A DNA stretch of 64,000 nt from Corythucha ciliata. Its lineage: Eukaryota > Arthropoda > Insecta > Hemiptera > Tingidae. Position numbers and translations under genes: made by a program. Each line of letters begins with the position of its first letter. Within the stretch, counting starts at the first letter, position 1. Below, one piece after another: positions 1-11,186 of this stretch. The notes beneath the pieces are model-generated. The model was not told the origin of the DNA. It made no database searches and was given only the letters and a program-made list of their open reading frames with translations. The DNA is taken from the NCBI GenBank assembly GCA_038030265.1, contig CM075939.1, positions 9,157,253 to 9,221,252 of the forward strand, read 5' to 3'.

Positions 1-180
1 CGTATGAAAGAACGAAGACGAATGATTGAAGGAGGATTGAAAATTGAGTGACGATTGATGGTCGTAGTCGTTGATGGATAAGGGTCGGTAATTGAAGGTT
101 ACTCGGTGTGGGCTGAGGGTTGATTATTGATTAAGTGCGACGAAGAATTTTTTTGGACCTAGGTTTATGGTAATTTTGGT

Positions 181-638
181 GTTTGAGGAATAAATTCTGC
201 GTGATTGATGATTCAGGGATTGTGTGGAGGACCACACGATACTTCCATGTTCCCGTTTTTGGCGTTCATCAATATTGCATACAAAAAAAACAAAAAACAA
301 AAACAAAAAAAACAAGAAAACTTCCATGGCCGTGTCAATTTTTTCAGTGCTCCGAGCCCTCCGATTTCATGCTGGTTAAAGGGTAACATGGGCGCTCGAG
401 TTTTATTTCGCATTTGTCGACTAACCCGCCCATGTTACCCTTTAACCAGCATGAAATCGGAGGGGTCGGAGCACTGAAAAAATTGATACGGCCATGGAAG
501 TTTTCTTGTTTTTTTTGTTTTTGTTTTTTGTTTTTTGTATGCATTATTGATGAACGCCAAAAACGGGAACATGGAAGTATCGTGTGGTCCTCCGCACAAT
601 CCCTGAATCATCAATCACGCAGTCTTCATTCCTCAAAC
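181..638. repeat. Near-perfect hairpin (foldback) repeat, ~213-base arms
   Basis: The left arm (181-394) and right arm (427-638) are reverse complements with few mismatches, separated by 32 bases. The left arm begins GTTTGAGGAATAAATTC and the right arm ends TTCATTCCTCAAAC. Each arm contains an A-rich/T-rich stretch. Open frames on both strands here are products of the symmetry and do not look like genes. It could be a foldback MITE, or one inverted duplication; no target-site duplication is obvious. Confidence 0.85.
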
Positions 639-784
639 ACTTTCCAATTTATTCTGTGGGTCGCCTGCCTCCATCATCTTTATCGTTCAATGTTTTTTGT
701 CCCAAGTTTAGTTTTTCTTCTATTCTTTCTATTATTTTTCGAGTTTTCGCTGAACTTCAAATATAGTATGCCGTGTGCTCAGTA

Positions 785-1150
785 GCGTACCGAGGTAGTG
801 GTGAGGGGGGCGGACCGTTCCGGGCCCCCTGACAGGCGGGGGCCCCCGAAAAGCTTGAATAAGGAAAAATGAGGACCTTTAGGTTCATTCATGTGAAAAG
901 GTTGGACAGCGATTTGGCTCCTTTCTACGAATTTCACTCTATATCCGACCTGGAGAAAATAACGTTACAAGTGATATCATCAAACAGTGTGGGCTGACTA
1001 TTCGATTGAGCCCCCGAGACTGTTATTCTGGTGGCTGAAATACAGCAATTTCAGCCTTCTTGAGGAAAATTCATGGATAAAATAGAGAAAATAGACCGTC
1101 CCCAGTTTCGTTAGGTCCTTACAAGCGCATACTAATGTACCGATAGGCAA
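785..1150 (+). repeat. Head of an array-bearing dispersed repeat, copy 1
   Basis: Starts GCGTACCGAGGTAGTGGTGA, then a GC-rich stretch, then AT-rich sequence. The same sequence, diverged and inverted, occurs at 20310-20646, so this is one end of a dispersed repeat. In both copies the head leads into the ~29-base degenerate array. No coding capacity was seen. Confidence 0.7.
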
Positions 1151-1249
1151 TTTAGAACTGGCTGACGCGGCAAAAACTTCTGAAGATGCGCTGATATTCG
1201 TAGCTATAACTGCAAAAAAGCGCTGATTCGTGGTCTCACGATGCAACTT

Positions 1250-3130
1250 CTAGACAGAGATTGAATAAAAAATCGTCGATTCGCAGTGTATGACGGCTAT
1301 TGCGCGGATAAAATGTAGAAATCAATGCAAAAGTGTTGTTTTTGGGCCAAGCCCGCGGCTACAATTGAGAATACACGCTACTAATTCAAGGTTGTACAAG
1401 TAAAAAAAAAAAAAAAACATCGCGGCTGATATCGCTAAAATGGCAAATTCACAACTGAAATGGCGAAAAGATATGCTAATTCGCTGCAAAATTATCAGAA
1501 GACGCTATTTAACTGCTGAAATGAAGAAAAATCACTAATTCGCGGATAAAGTTGAGGAAAAACGCTATTTCGTGGATATGAAAATGAAGAAAATCACTAA
1601 TTCCCAGAAAAAATTGAGAAAACGCAAAGCCGTATAGCTTCTGAAAGATTCGAGGCTCAAACTGAAAACCAGCGCTAAACCATAGCAGAAAGTAGAAAAA
1701 ATTGCTTATGCGGGGCTAAAAAACAACGCGGCTAAAATTGAAAAAAAATTAATTAGGGCGGCTAACATATTAAGAAAAACACTGATTTTCAACTCAAACT
1801 GAGAAAAAGTGCCAATTCGCTACTAAAAATGAAATATGTGGCTGAAAATGGGGAAAAGCGCTCACCCGTGGCCGAAATTGGGGAAAATCACTAAAAGTTC
1901 GAGGCTAAAACTAAACATAGGAAAAGTTTAAGGAAAAAAATGCCTATGTGGGACTGAAATGTGAAAAAAAAAACAACAAACAAACGCAGCTAATATTGAA
2001 AACATTGACTAATTAGCCCGGCAAAAATAAAATAAATACTCCAGTTTTTAGCTCAAATAGGGAAAAAGTGCTATTGCCGGCTAAAAATTGAGGAAAACCA
2101 CAATTCGTGGCTAAAATTGAGAAAATTCGCGAATTCACAGGCTAAAAACGCTTCTACGCAGCTAAAAGTGAAAAAAAGCGCTAATTCGCGGCTAAAATTG
2201 AGGAAAAAATTCGCGAATAAAGTGTTTGAGAATTTCCAATTCCACCATCTCGCCTTCTAAGGGCAACTTTGTGACTGAAATTGATAAAAACGGCAAATTC
2301 ATTGCTATAAGTAAAAAAAAAAAACACTGATTCACGGCTAGACTGAGAAGAAGCGCTAATTCATAGTTAAAATTTAAAAAACGCTGATGCGGTGCTAAAA
2401 TGGAGAAGAACCCGCTAATTTGCAGCTAATATTGAGAAAACCAGTAATTATTCTGGCTAAAATTAAGAGAATGGTTAATTTTCAGCCTGAATTGAAAAAA
2501 AGTGCTAATACGCTGCCAAAAATGGAAATATTGCCAATTTGCACTTAAAATATGAGAAAACGCCAATTCGTGGTTTAAATGAACAGAATTCGCTAACTTA
2601 CGGGTTAGAAACTCTACTACGCTGCTAAAATTACGAAAAAGCGTTAATTCGCGGCTGAAATATAGGGGAATCACTAATTCACGGCTAAAATTGAGAAAAT
2701 TCGCGGCTTCCTCGGTCAACTTTGAGGCTAATATTGAGAAAAAGCGCCAATTTATGGCTATGGGTGAAAGCCCCGCAAATTTGCGGCTAAAACGGAGAAA
2801 AAAACGCTGATCCGTAGCGTATGGTTATGGTGAACAAGAAAATGCCAATTTGTCGTAAACGTTTAGAAAAAAACCGCTATTTTGCGACTAATATTGAGTA
2901 AAACGCTAATTTTCAGTTCAATTCGAGTAAAGTGCTAAATCTCTGGTCCCTGCTAGAAGAAATCGCTAATTTGTGAAAATTGTGAAAAACGCAAACTCGA
3001 GAAAAAGTTGAAAAACATCGCTGATTTACAGGATGAAAAAGCTACTTTGCTGCTAAAGTTGAGAAAAAGCGCGTGTTTTTGTCTATAAGGTTGGGGGGGG
3101 GGGAAACCCCACTAATCCGCGGCTAATTTG
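1250..3130 (+). repeat. Degenerate ~29-base tandem array (family 1, copy 1)
   Basis: Dozens of diverged units with a consensus close to CGCTAATTCGCGGCTAAAA followed by TTGAGAAAAA recur through this stretch. Unit length drifts around 29-32 bases and many units carry indels. There is no sustained reading frame. The array ends in a poly-G run near 3095. It resembles an old minisatellite carried within a larger repeat. Confidence 0.75.
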
Positions 3131-3256
3131 CGCTAAATTCGCGGTCTTAGGCTGGGCATTGGTATTGGTGTGTTCTATCGACCACCTAACGTATCCTTGT
3201 GTTTGCGGATTGCGAGTGTGTTGTCTTTTATTTAATGGTGGTGGCTTCAACTGACG

Positions 3257-4640
3257 GGAGACCTGAACGCTAATCTTTTAGGGGATTCGAATGATAGCCG
3301 GAAAATGTTCACAATGTTTAATGATTATGATATGTCAATAGCCCCGTACTCGGCTACTCACCGCACGTCGCTGGGAAGTAGCTCGCTAGATGTAATTGCT
3401 TATTCAGGGGAGCGTTGCGGAATGGCGGCTACTGGCAGTCGGCTTTTGGCGATTTGTCTGATCACGATGCGATATTTTTCATTTTCTTTCCGCCTGCGTG
3501 TCTTCCTCGAGGTATATTCTTTAGTAGGAATGTCAGGGGAATTGATGTGAGTCGGCTGATCGAGGTCCTTTCTGCTCAGGATTGGAGTCAGGTCATGTAC
3601 TCGCCCGCAGTCGATGAAAAGGTCGAGATACTCACTAGTCGCCGATGCGGTTAGTTCAGATGCCAATGGTAGTGACGGCTGGCAGTTGTCTTTCATTAAG
3701 CTATGCCCTCCATGCATTCTCGAGTCATTAGAAGACATATTAAATGCCTCACTCCAGGGGTCTGTTTATCCAGTGTCGTAAAAAGGCTGCCTTGGTGCTG
3801 CCCCTGCCGAAAAAAGAAATGCGGTGCAGATGAAGGATTTTCGCCCTATTTCATTGCTTTGTTGTTTGGTGAAGGCTCTTGAGAAGTGCGTTCATGGTCA
3901 GTTGTCGAAATATTTGGAATCGGCGGGACTCACTGATCGATATCAAAGTGGATTTCGTGCAACATCATGGAACTCAGACGGCGCAGTTGATGAGTATAAG
4001 GTGACTGCGATGGCTCTTGATAGAGTTAATCATGGTAAATTGTTGATCAAGCTTACTGGCCTTGGACTGTCTCATGATGCGTGTGTTTGGTTTTTGTCGT
4101 ATCTGACGGGGTCACAGACAGGCTGTTGTGACCCCTTCGGACCGCACATTGTCCTCTTGTTTGCTTGCAGCGAGAGCGGCGTTCCGCAGGGGTCGGTTTT
4201 GGGGCCACTTCTGTTTTCAGTTTACGAGTGTGACCTACCCGCTTGTATTATACACTCCAAGTACCACATGTATGCGGACGACGTTAAACTGTACTTTTCG
4301 TTTGAACCACATCTTATTTGTGATGCAGTGGAAAAAATGAACAGCGATGTGACTGCCATTCTTGATTGGGCACGAAGCAACGAAATTTTAATTAATCTAC
4401 AAAAGACTCAGGCTATATTGTTTGAGACTCGATATTTTTTGTCGGCATTGTCTGAAAGTGACATTCCCAGTGTGGCGGTGGGCAGCTGTGCGATTCCGTG
4501 GGCGTCCAGTGTGACTATTCTCGGTGTGACTCTGGATCAGGGCCTTGTCTGGGATTCGCACGTCTCATCTGCGTGGGCAGGACGTCGAGTGTCGGTGTGT
4601 GTTATTTGTTTTTGGATAGAGCTCTCTAGCCTCTAGTAGT
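3257..4640 (+). pseudogene. Broken non-LTR (LINE-type) retrotransposon: endonuclease tail plus reverse transcriptase
   Basis: The first part reads as the end of an apurinic-type endonuclease: GDLNAN at 3257, then SSSLDVIA, then LSDHDAI after a frameshift. The second part, open from 3824 to 4636, is a reverse transcriptase with DFRPISLL, SGVPQGSVLGPLLF and the catalytic YADDVKLY. Sequence before 3824 (around 3680-3760) also reads as RT in a shifted frame with a stop. The motif-A region appears deleted: only ALDRVNHG remains where the first catalytic aspartate block is expected. Motifs resemble the CR1/Jockey group; the exact clade is not determined. It sits between a forward array (1250-3130) and a reversed array (5200-5880), so it probably inserted into the array-bearing repeat. 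Inactive. Confidence 0.85.
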
Positions 4641-5199
4641 CTAGTTCTTTCTTTTCAGTCTAGTCTTTTGAATTTTTAGGAACGGTTTTCAGCGAGCTTG
4701 AAATCATTGTTATTGTATAATACCCAAGAACTAGGGAATGCCAGGAAAATGCCAATTCCGTGGATATTTATTTATTCATTTGAAAAATTTAAAGGCTATA
4801 GGCACTGTCATGGCGTGCTAGCCCGGATTCTGTGCGGTCACTAAGAAAGATCCAAAATAAAGCCCAGAAACCAGAAAACTGGCCATTTTCGGGAAAAAAT
4901 ACCGGAAACTATCCATGTCCCGCGATATCATTGGAGCCGAAACGTGGAATTCCACCGATTTTCAGCCCTGCGTGATGCACCGAAACTTGCAATTTCGCAA
5001 ACTCGTAATTTCTCTGCTATTTACCTCCATCGTGAATGAGCACTTCTCTATTTTATGAGCGAAGTAGCGTTATTCTCAGTTTTAACCGTGAAGCGACTTT
5101 CCGAGAAACGCCCAATTTGTCACTGGAGTATGTATCTATGTTTTTCGGGCGAAATTTCATGATAATTTGCTGGTTTTTTTTAGCAAAAGGCCCCTAAAA
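4641..5199. other. No gene seen; transition from LINE remnant to array
   Basis: AT-rich sequence without recognisable coding motifs. Isolated array-like words (for example AATTTCGCAAACTCG) appear from about 4980, so part of this is probably decayed family 1 array. Confidence 0.4.
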
Positions 5200-5880
5200 G
5201 TCTCTAATTATACATACCTAATACAAACCTCTATTGGTAACCGCCGCTAAGGCCTTTTCCTAATTGTAGCCAAGGCCTTTTCCTTATTTTAGGCAAATCA
5301 CCGCTATTTCCCCAACCTATCCGCCAAACAGCGCTTATGCCAAGTTTAAGCCGCGAATTTCTCCATTTTAGCCGCGAATGAGTGCTTTTTGTCAACTTTA
5401 ACAGCAAATTAGCGCTTTTAGCCGCAAATTAGCAACTGATTAGCGCGGTAATCCCCCCCCACCACCATAAAGACATAAATATGCGCTTTTCCCCAATTAG
5501 ATTTGGTATCCTGTGAATCAGCGATGTTTCTTCAACTTTCCTCGAGTTGGCGTTTTCCACAATTTTAGCTGCAAATTAGCGATTTTTTCTAGCGGTTTAC
5601 TCAGTATGAGCTGAAAATTACTCAATATTAGCCGTAAAATTCTCGAAATGTTTACCAAAAATTAGCATTTTTTGTTCACCGTAACCATACACTGCGGAAT
5701 TGCGATTTCGTCTCAGTTTTAGCCGCGAATTTGCGAGTTTTTCACGTATAGCCATAAATTAGCGCTTTTTCTCAATTTTAGCCTCAAAGTCTCCCGAGGA
5801 AGCCGCGAATTAACGTATTTCCCATTTTTGACGCAAATTTAAATTTGTCTCAATTTTAGCCGTAAACAAAGTCATATGGA
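5200..5880 (-). repeat. Degenerate ~29-base array (family 1), reversed orientation
   Basis: The same unit as 1250-3130 but on the other strand: TCAATTTTAGCCGCGAATT and variants recur every ~29-32 bases. It is followed by AAAACCAAGTCATTCAGCTC, which matches the sequence ending the second copy of the repeat near 14160 (there inverted). Confidence 0.7.
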
Positions 5881-5884
5881 AAAC

Positions 5885-8270
5885 CAAGTCATTCAGCTCG
5901 TGGTGATAACGTGTAACCAATCTGGGGTTGGGATAATTGCTCACTACAGATAGCACCACTATTACTATGAGCTATATCATTATCCATATGCGAACCGCTT
6001 TTATGTTGTTTACAGTTGTCTGTTATCAATTTATCTAGTCAGAGTTAATTTTTTTTGTGAGGTGACGAAGTGAAATGTATTTTAATTAATTTTCTAATCC
6101 AAGCAACTTGAAAATAATTTCACGTGACTTAAACTGTGGCCATATTCAGTGAGAAACGCTTTATATCCAGTTCAATATCTGCTACCGGCATTTCGGTCAC
6201 CACCTACTTCAACTTTTTTCTGGCAATTAATCGTCGTACTGAGGTGAGATGAGACTCAACAATTATTTTGTCCACTATGCTCAAAAGGCCTCACAAGTCT
6301 ATATAATGCAGGGCGAACGTAATTGTGCTCTGTCCGATGGCTCCATAATTCTTCATAACGGTTTGATGAAACATCAAACTTGAACATAATGACAAAGGGG
6401 GACCAAAGCTGAAGGAAGTGACCACACGAAGTCTCGTAGCAATCGTTTTCTCTGCGCATGACGGAGTCGTTAGTAACATGAAAGGGTGGCGGGGTTAATT
6501 ATATGTTCCGTTTTCTCTTTCTCTTCGCTTTCAGCCTTTCACACTGTATGGAGTGCAGCAGCTGTGCATGTCTGGTTTCCCGTTCTCCTCAGAAACTTAT
6601 TCCCCCTGATACTGCGTTCTTTAGTCGTCCCATACCATGATTGGATATGGATATTATGAAATATAAGGGCGCATATCTGGAAAGAGTGGTGCAGAGGCCA
6701 TGTAGCCCTCCTCAAGGAGAAGACGTCACATTCGCAAAAAGTCATCAAAGCGCCTTTTCAAATCTCATCTCATGAATTTATACCGGTCATACTTCACGAA
6801 GTTATGGATAATTTTATCAAAGTACCTAATACGAAGCACGAGCGTGACTTATGCCTGCCTAAAACAGCCGGTTCCTAGCCCAACGAAAAAGACTGGGACA
6901 AATCTCATGACCCCACTGCCCCAGAAAATGTATAGAAGTGCAAGAAAACCGTAGCATGACAGCGACAACTGTGAGTCACACCGTAATAAGATCCCATAGG
7001 ACCCTGATCGCCTAATAAATCTTTGTCTCCAATTATAAGGATAAGTCTCTGGTAAATCGAATACGATTGTTCGAAGATTCTTCAGGTGTACTGAAATCGT
7101 CGAACTTGAAGCTCCCAGGCACCTAACTCAAAGTGAACTGGGTAAGTAGATGCCAAGTCTAAACATGCCTTGATTGGCTGGCTAAGGCTTGCTTTTTCAG
7201 CTAGAATGAAGTGAAAATGCGATGCGTGATTGCGATGGATGACATTACTCGGCACATCGGCGGTTAATCCGATGTGTACGAAAAACACTGAGCACTTGTG
7301 GTCAGATCCCCTTCTCTCTTTCACGACACACCCAACCTTCACTCATCCGACCTGTTTTGTGCATTCCGTGTACCTGGTTCTTTGGCGTTAGCGGACCAAG
7401 AGTATCTAGTTTTTAATTTGCGACGTAGGAGGACACTTATTACGTTGCTATATTCGTTCATTTGGAATTATCGACCAGGTATGCACTCATATCCCGCATA
7501 TAGTGCCCGTTCATTTCTTTACAGCAACTCAGTACGTCACCGTTCCGCTGGTCGATAGAAAAGTCACCTATCAACAGTGAGAAGTGTATAATAATAATAA
7601 TAATTATTATTCATTAGCACGTTCCAACAATAAATTGTTGTATAGCTTCGTCAGACTGCCTAATCGAACTCGGACGTGAACGCGTTGACCATTAAAAAGT
7701 TCTTCAGCCACTTCTTGAACGTTCGCACTCCCAGAAGCATCGCTCTTGTCGGCAGCTTGTTGTGCAATTTTACCTGGCTGTGGTTTATGAGTCCGGGCCA
7801 CGCTATCCGCAAGCCAATGCGGCCGGTTTCCGCCATAACCCTACTGAGTAGCTGCAAGCCCCCTTTAATTTGTCCGAAAATGGGAGTTTTGATTTTTTAA
7901 ACGATTGTGCCGATTTCACCCACCGGGAGGGCCGTGAGGCCTGAAGAGGCCTGTTCGGATCGAGGCTCTGCCTCACGGGCGGGCTCCCAGGCTGTCTGGT
8001 GAATAAAAGTGTCAGGTTGTGGTTATAGATTATGTTTTATTCTCTCTTATTTTATGCGGACAGTATTATTCTGATCAATTTTACTAGACTTTTTTCACTA
8101 GTGCAGCTCGCAAATCCCACTCTAAACCCTTCTAAAGCCAAACACTACTGGTAGAGCCTTTTTTGTATTTATTTTCCTGTATCTATTTTGGATGTATGAA
8201 CAAGATCAGCGGTCGTCAACCGGAAATTCGTAGTTTTCCAATTGACAGCTTCAGAACGAATGAGATTGAC
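5885..8270. other. No gene recognised; possible decayed coding remnants
   Basis: The first ~150 bases match the distal end of the inverted repeat copy near 14000-14165. Beyond that I recognise nothing. Some frames in 6540-7000 (+) and 7082-7342 or 7607-7801 (-) have protein-like composition but are broken by stops and match no family I know. A (TAA)n/(ATT)n microsatellite lies at about 7587-7613. Confidence 0.35.
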
Positions 8271-8282
8271 TTTACAATTTTT
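8271..8282 (+). repeat. Left 12-base direct repeat flanking the tRNA array
   Basis: TTTACAATTTTT lies immediately left of the first array unit. The identical 12-mer is at 11175-11186 immediately right of the last unit. This looks like a target-site duplication, though an AT-rich 12-mer could recur by chance. Confidence 0.6.
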
Positions 8283-8403
8283 AGATTTATATAATGAATA
8301 AATCTGTCGCCGGCATTTTTAATTAGTAAATTAATTAAACTGATATTATCCGGACGACGATGGAAGGGCATAGCCCAACACGATTCGAGTTTCGAGAAAA
8401 AAT

Positions 8404-8477
8404 GGCTCTCCGGCGGGATTTGAACCCGCAACCTCTGGATTACCAGTCCAGCACGCTGCCATTTGCGCCACGGAGGC
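8404..8477 (-). tRNA. tRNA-Thr(GGT)-like, array copy 1
   Basis: Cloverleaf on the minus strand: D arm GCGC/GCGT, anticodon stem CTGGA/TCCAG with loop CTGGTAA (anticodon GGT, read as threonine), T arm GCGGG/CCCGC with loop TTCAAAT. The A box TGGCGCAAATGG and B box GGTTCAAATCC fit the Pol III consensus, and a T6 terminator follows. The acceptor stem forms 7 pairs (G1-C72, C2-G71) only if one A in its 3' strand is bulged out (CGGAG-A-GC). Eukaryotes normally read ACC with an AGT anticodon, so GGT is unusual; the bulge may make it non-functional. D and T arms also resemble animal tRNA-Trp. Confidence 0.8.
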
Positions 8478-8726
8478 GCCTATGGGAGTCGTACTCCGAG
8501 GGATAAGCTAAGCCGAACCCCACCTAGGTCCATTGTTTCTCGAAACTCTAGGCGCTTCTCCTGATCGGTAAACCACGCCGAATTTAATCTTATCTAGATG
8601 TTGTTAGATTTATATAATGAATAAATCTGTCGCCGGCATTTTTAATTAGTAAATTAATTAAACTGATATTATCCGGACGACGATGGAAGGGCATAGCCCA
8701 ACACGATTCGAGTTTCGAGAAAAAAT

Positions 8727-8800
8727 GGCTCTCCGGCGGGATTTGAACCCGCAACCTCTGGATTACCAGTCCAGCACGCTGCCATTTGCGCCACGGAGGC
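8727..8800 (-). tRNA. tRNA-Thr(GGT)-like, array copy 2
   Basis: Identical to copy 1, 323 bases further on, with the same GGT anticodon loop, acceptor bulge and T6 terminator. Confidence 0.8.
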
Positions 8801-9049
8801 GCCTATGGGAGTCGTACTCCGAGGGATAAGCTAAGCCGAACCCCACCTAGGTCCATTGTTTCTCGAAACTCTAGGCGCTTCTCCTGATCGGTAAACCACG
8901 CCGAATTTAATCTTATCTAGATGTTGTTAGATTTATATAATGAATAAATCTGTCGCCGGCATTTTTAATTAGTAAATTAATTAAACTGATATTATCCGGA
9001 CGACGATGGAAGGGCATAGCCCAACACGATTCGAGTTTCGAGAAAAAAT

Positions 9050-9123
9050 GGCTCTCCGGCGGGATTTGAACCCGCAACCTCTGGATTACCAGTCCAGCAC
9101 GCTGCCATTTGCGCCACGGAGGC
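9050..9123 (-). tRNA. tRNA-Thr(GGT)-like, array copy 3
   Basis: Identical to copy 1, in the third reverse unit; boxes, anticodon loop and bulged A retained. Confidence 0.8.
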
Positions 9124-9372
9124 GCCTATGGGAGTCGTACTCCGAGGGATAAGCTAAGCCGAACCCCACCTAGGTCCATTGTTTCTCGAAACTCTAGGCG
9201 CTTCTCCTGATCGGTAAACCACGCCGAATTTAATCTTATCTAGATGTTGTTAGATTTATATAATGAATAAATCTGTCGCCGGCATTTTTAATTAGTAAAT
9301 TAATTAAACTGATATTATCCGGACGACGATGGAAGGGCATAGCCCAACACGATTCGAGTTTCGAGAAAAAAT

Positions 9373-9446
9373 GGCTCTCCGGCGGGATTTGAACCCGCAA
9401 CCTCTGGATTACCAGTCCAGCACGCTGCCATTTGCGCCACGGAGGC
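9373..9446 (-). tRNA. tRNA-Thr(GGT)-like, array copy 4
   Basis: Identical to copy 1, in the fourth reverse unit. Confidence 0.8.
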
Positions 9447-9695
9447 GCCTATGGGAGTCGTACTCCGAGGGATAAGCTAAGCCGAACCCCACCTAGGTCC
9501 ATTGTTTCTCGAAACTCTAGGCGCTTCTCCTGATCGGTAAACCACGCCGAATTTAATCTTATCTAGATGTTGTTAGATTTATATAATGAATAAATCTGTC
9601 GCCGGCATTTTTAATTAGTAAATTAATTAAACTGATATTATCCGGACGACGATGGAAGGGCATAGCCCAACACGATTCGAGTTTCGAGAAAAAAT

Positions 9696-9769
9696 GGCTC
9701 TCCGGCGGGATTTGAACCCGCAACCTCTGGATTACCAGTCCAGCACGCTGCCATTTGCGCCACGGAGGC
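9696..9769 (-). tRNA. tRNA-Thr(GGT)-like, array copy 5
   Basis: Identical to copy 1, in the fifth reverse unit. Confidence 0.8.
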
Positions 9770-10018
9770 GCCTATGGGAGTCGTACTCCGAGGGATAAGC
9801 TAAGCCGAACCCCACCTAGGTCCATTGTTTCTCGAAACTCTAGGCGCTTCTCCTGATCGGTAAACCACGCCGAATTTAATCTTATCTAGATGTTGTTAGA
9901 TTTATATAATGAATAAATCTGTCGCCGGCATTTTTAATTAGTAAATTAATTAAACTGATATTATCCGGACGACGATGGAAGGGCATAGCCCAACACGATT
10001 CGAGTTTCGAGAAAAAAT

Positions 10019-10092
10019 GGCTCTCCGGCGGGATTTGAACCCGCAACCTCTGGATTACCAGTCCAGCACGCTGCCATTTGCGCCACGGAGGC
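10019..10092 (-). tRNA. tRNA-Thr(GGT)-like, array copy 6
   Basis: Identical to copy 1. Last complete reverse copy before the inversion junction. Confidence 0.8.
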
Positions 10093-10373
10093 GCCTATGG
10101 GAGTCGTACTCCGAGGGATAAGCTAAGCCGAACCCCACCTAGGTCCATTGTTTCTCGAAACTCTAGGCGCTTCTCCTGATCGGTAAACCACGCCGAATTT
10201 AATCTTATCTAGATGTTGTTAGATTTATATAATGAATAAATCTGTCGCCGGCATTTTTAATTAGTAAATTAATTAAACTGATATTATCCGGACGACGATG
10301 GAAGGGCATAGCCCAACACGATTCGAGTTTCGAGAAAAAATGGCTCTTCCCTCGGAGTACGACTCCCATAGGC

Positions 10374-10447
10374 GCCTCCGTGGCGCAAATGGCAGCGTGC
10401 TGGACTGGTAATCCAGAGGTTGCGGGTTCAAATCCCGCCGGAGAGCC
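10374..10447 (+). tRNA. tRNA-Thr(GGT)-like, array copy 7 (first forward copy)
   Basis: Same sequence as copies 1-6 on the other strand. It lies in the loop of the palindrome formed by the inversion; 5' flank from the junction is only ~25 bases before the array sequence flips. Confidence 0.8.
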
Positions 10448-10696
10448 ATTTTTTCTCGAAACTCGAATCGTGTTGGGCTATGCCCTTCCATCGTCGTCCG
10501 GATAATATCAGTTTAATTAATTTACTAATTAAAAATGCCGGCGACAGATTTATTCATTATATAAATCTAACAACATCTAGATAAGATTAAATTCGGCGTG
10601 GTTTACCGATCAGGAGAAGCGCCTAGAGTTTCGAGAAACAATGGACCTAGGTGGGGTTCGGCTTAGCTTATCCCTCGGAGTACGACTCCCATAGGC

Positions 10697-10770
10697 GCCT
10701 CCGTGGCGCAAATGGCAGCGTGCTGGACTGGTAATCCAGAGGTTGCGGGTTCAAATCCCGCCGGAGAGCC
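10697..10770 (+). tRNA. tRNA-Thr(GGT)-like, array copy 8
   Basis: Identical forward copy, 323 bases after copy 7, followed by T6. Confidence 0.8.
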
Positions 10771-11019
10771 ATTTTTTCTCGAAACTCGAATCGTGTTGGG
10801 CTATGCCCTTCCATCGTCGTCCGGATAATATCAGTTTAATTAATTTACTAATTAAAAATGCCGGCGACAGATTTATTCATTATATAAATCTAACAACATC
10901 TAGATAAGATTAAATTCGGCGTGGTTTACCGATCAGGAGAAGCGCCTAGAGTTTCGAGAAACAATGGACCTAGGTGGGGTTCGGCTTAGCTTATCCCTCG
11001 GAGTACGACTCCCATAGGC

Positions 11020-11093
11020 GCCTCCGTGGCGCAAATGGCAGCGTGCTGGACTGGTAATCCAGAGGTTGCGGGTTCAAATCCCGCCGGAGAGCC
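11020..11093 (+). tRNA. tRNA-Thr(GGT)-like, array copy 9
   Basis: Identical forward copy. Its unit is cut off about 80 bases downstream at the right-hand direct repeat. Confidence 0.8.
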
Positions 11094-11174
11094 ATTTTTT
11101 CTCGAAACTCGAATCGTGTTGGGCTATGCCCTTCCATCGTCGTCCGGATAATATCAGTTTAATTAATTTACTAA

Positions 11175-11186
11175 TTTACAATTTTT
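11175..11186 (+). repeat. Right 12-base direct repeat flanking the tRNA array
   Basis: Same TTTACAATTTTT as at 8271-8282. The array sequence breaks off at CTAA immediately before it. Confidence 0.6.

Larger units (their letters stand above)
8283..11174. repeat. 323-base tandem array carrying nine tRNA-like genes, with one inversion
   Basis: Six units in reverse orientation are followed, after a junction at about 10341-10350, by three units in forward orientation. The position of the tRNA 3' end advances by exactly 323 bases every time (8403, 8726, 9049, 9372, 9695, 10018; then 10448, 10771, 11094), and the units appear identical by eye. Each unit holds one tRNA-like gene followed by a T6 tract, an AT-rich part with a self-complementary GATTTAT...ATAAATC hairpin, and no other gene I can identify. 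At the inversion the seventh reverse unit stops after the first few bases of its tRNA 3' end. Near-identity implies recent amplification or homogenisation, or an assembly effect. Confidence 0.95.

Noticed and set aside
7607..7801. 64-codon frame on the minus strand with protein-like composition
   Set aside because: It could be a last exon, but no acceptor, family match or companion exon could be supported.
10273..10491. 72-codon frame across the tRNA array junction
   Set aside because: It translates tRNA and spacer sequence; no protein should be inferred.
8283..11174. Spliced-leader or 5S rRNA array
   Set aside because: No Sm-type site or 5S-like sequence was found in the 323-base unit; the only RNA gene evident is the tRNA-like one.
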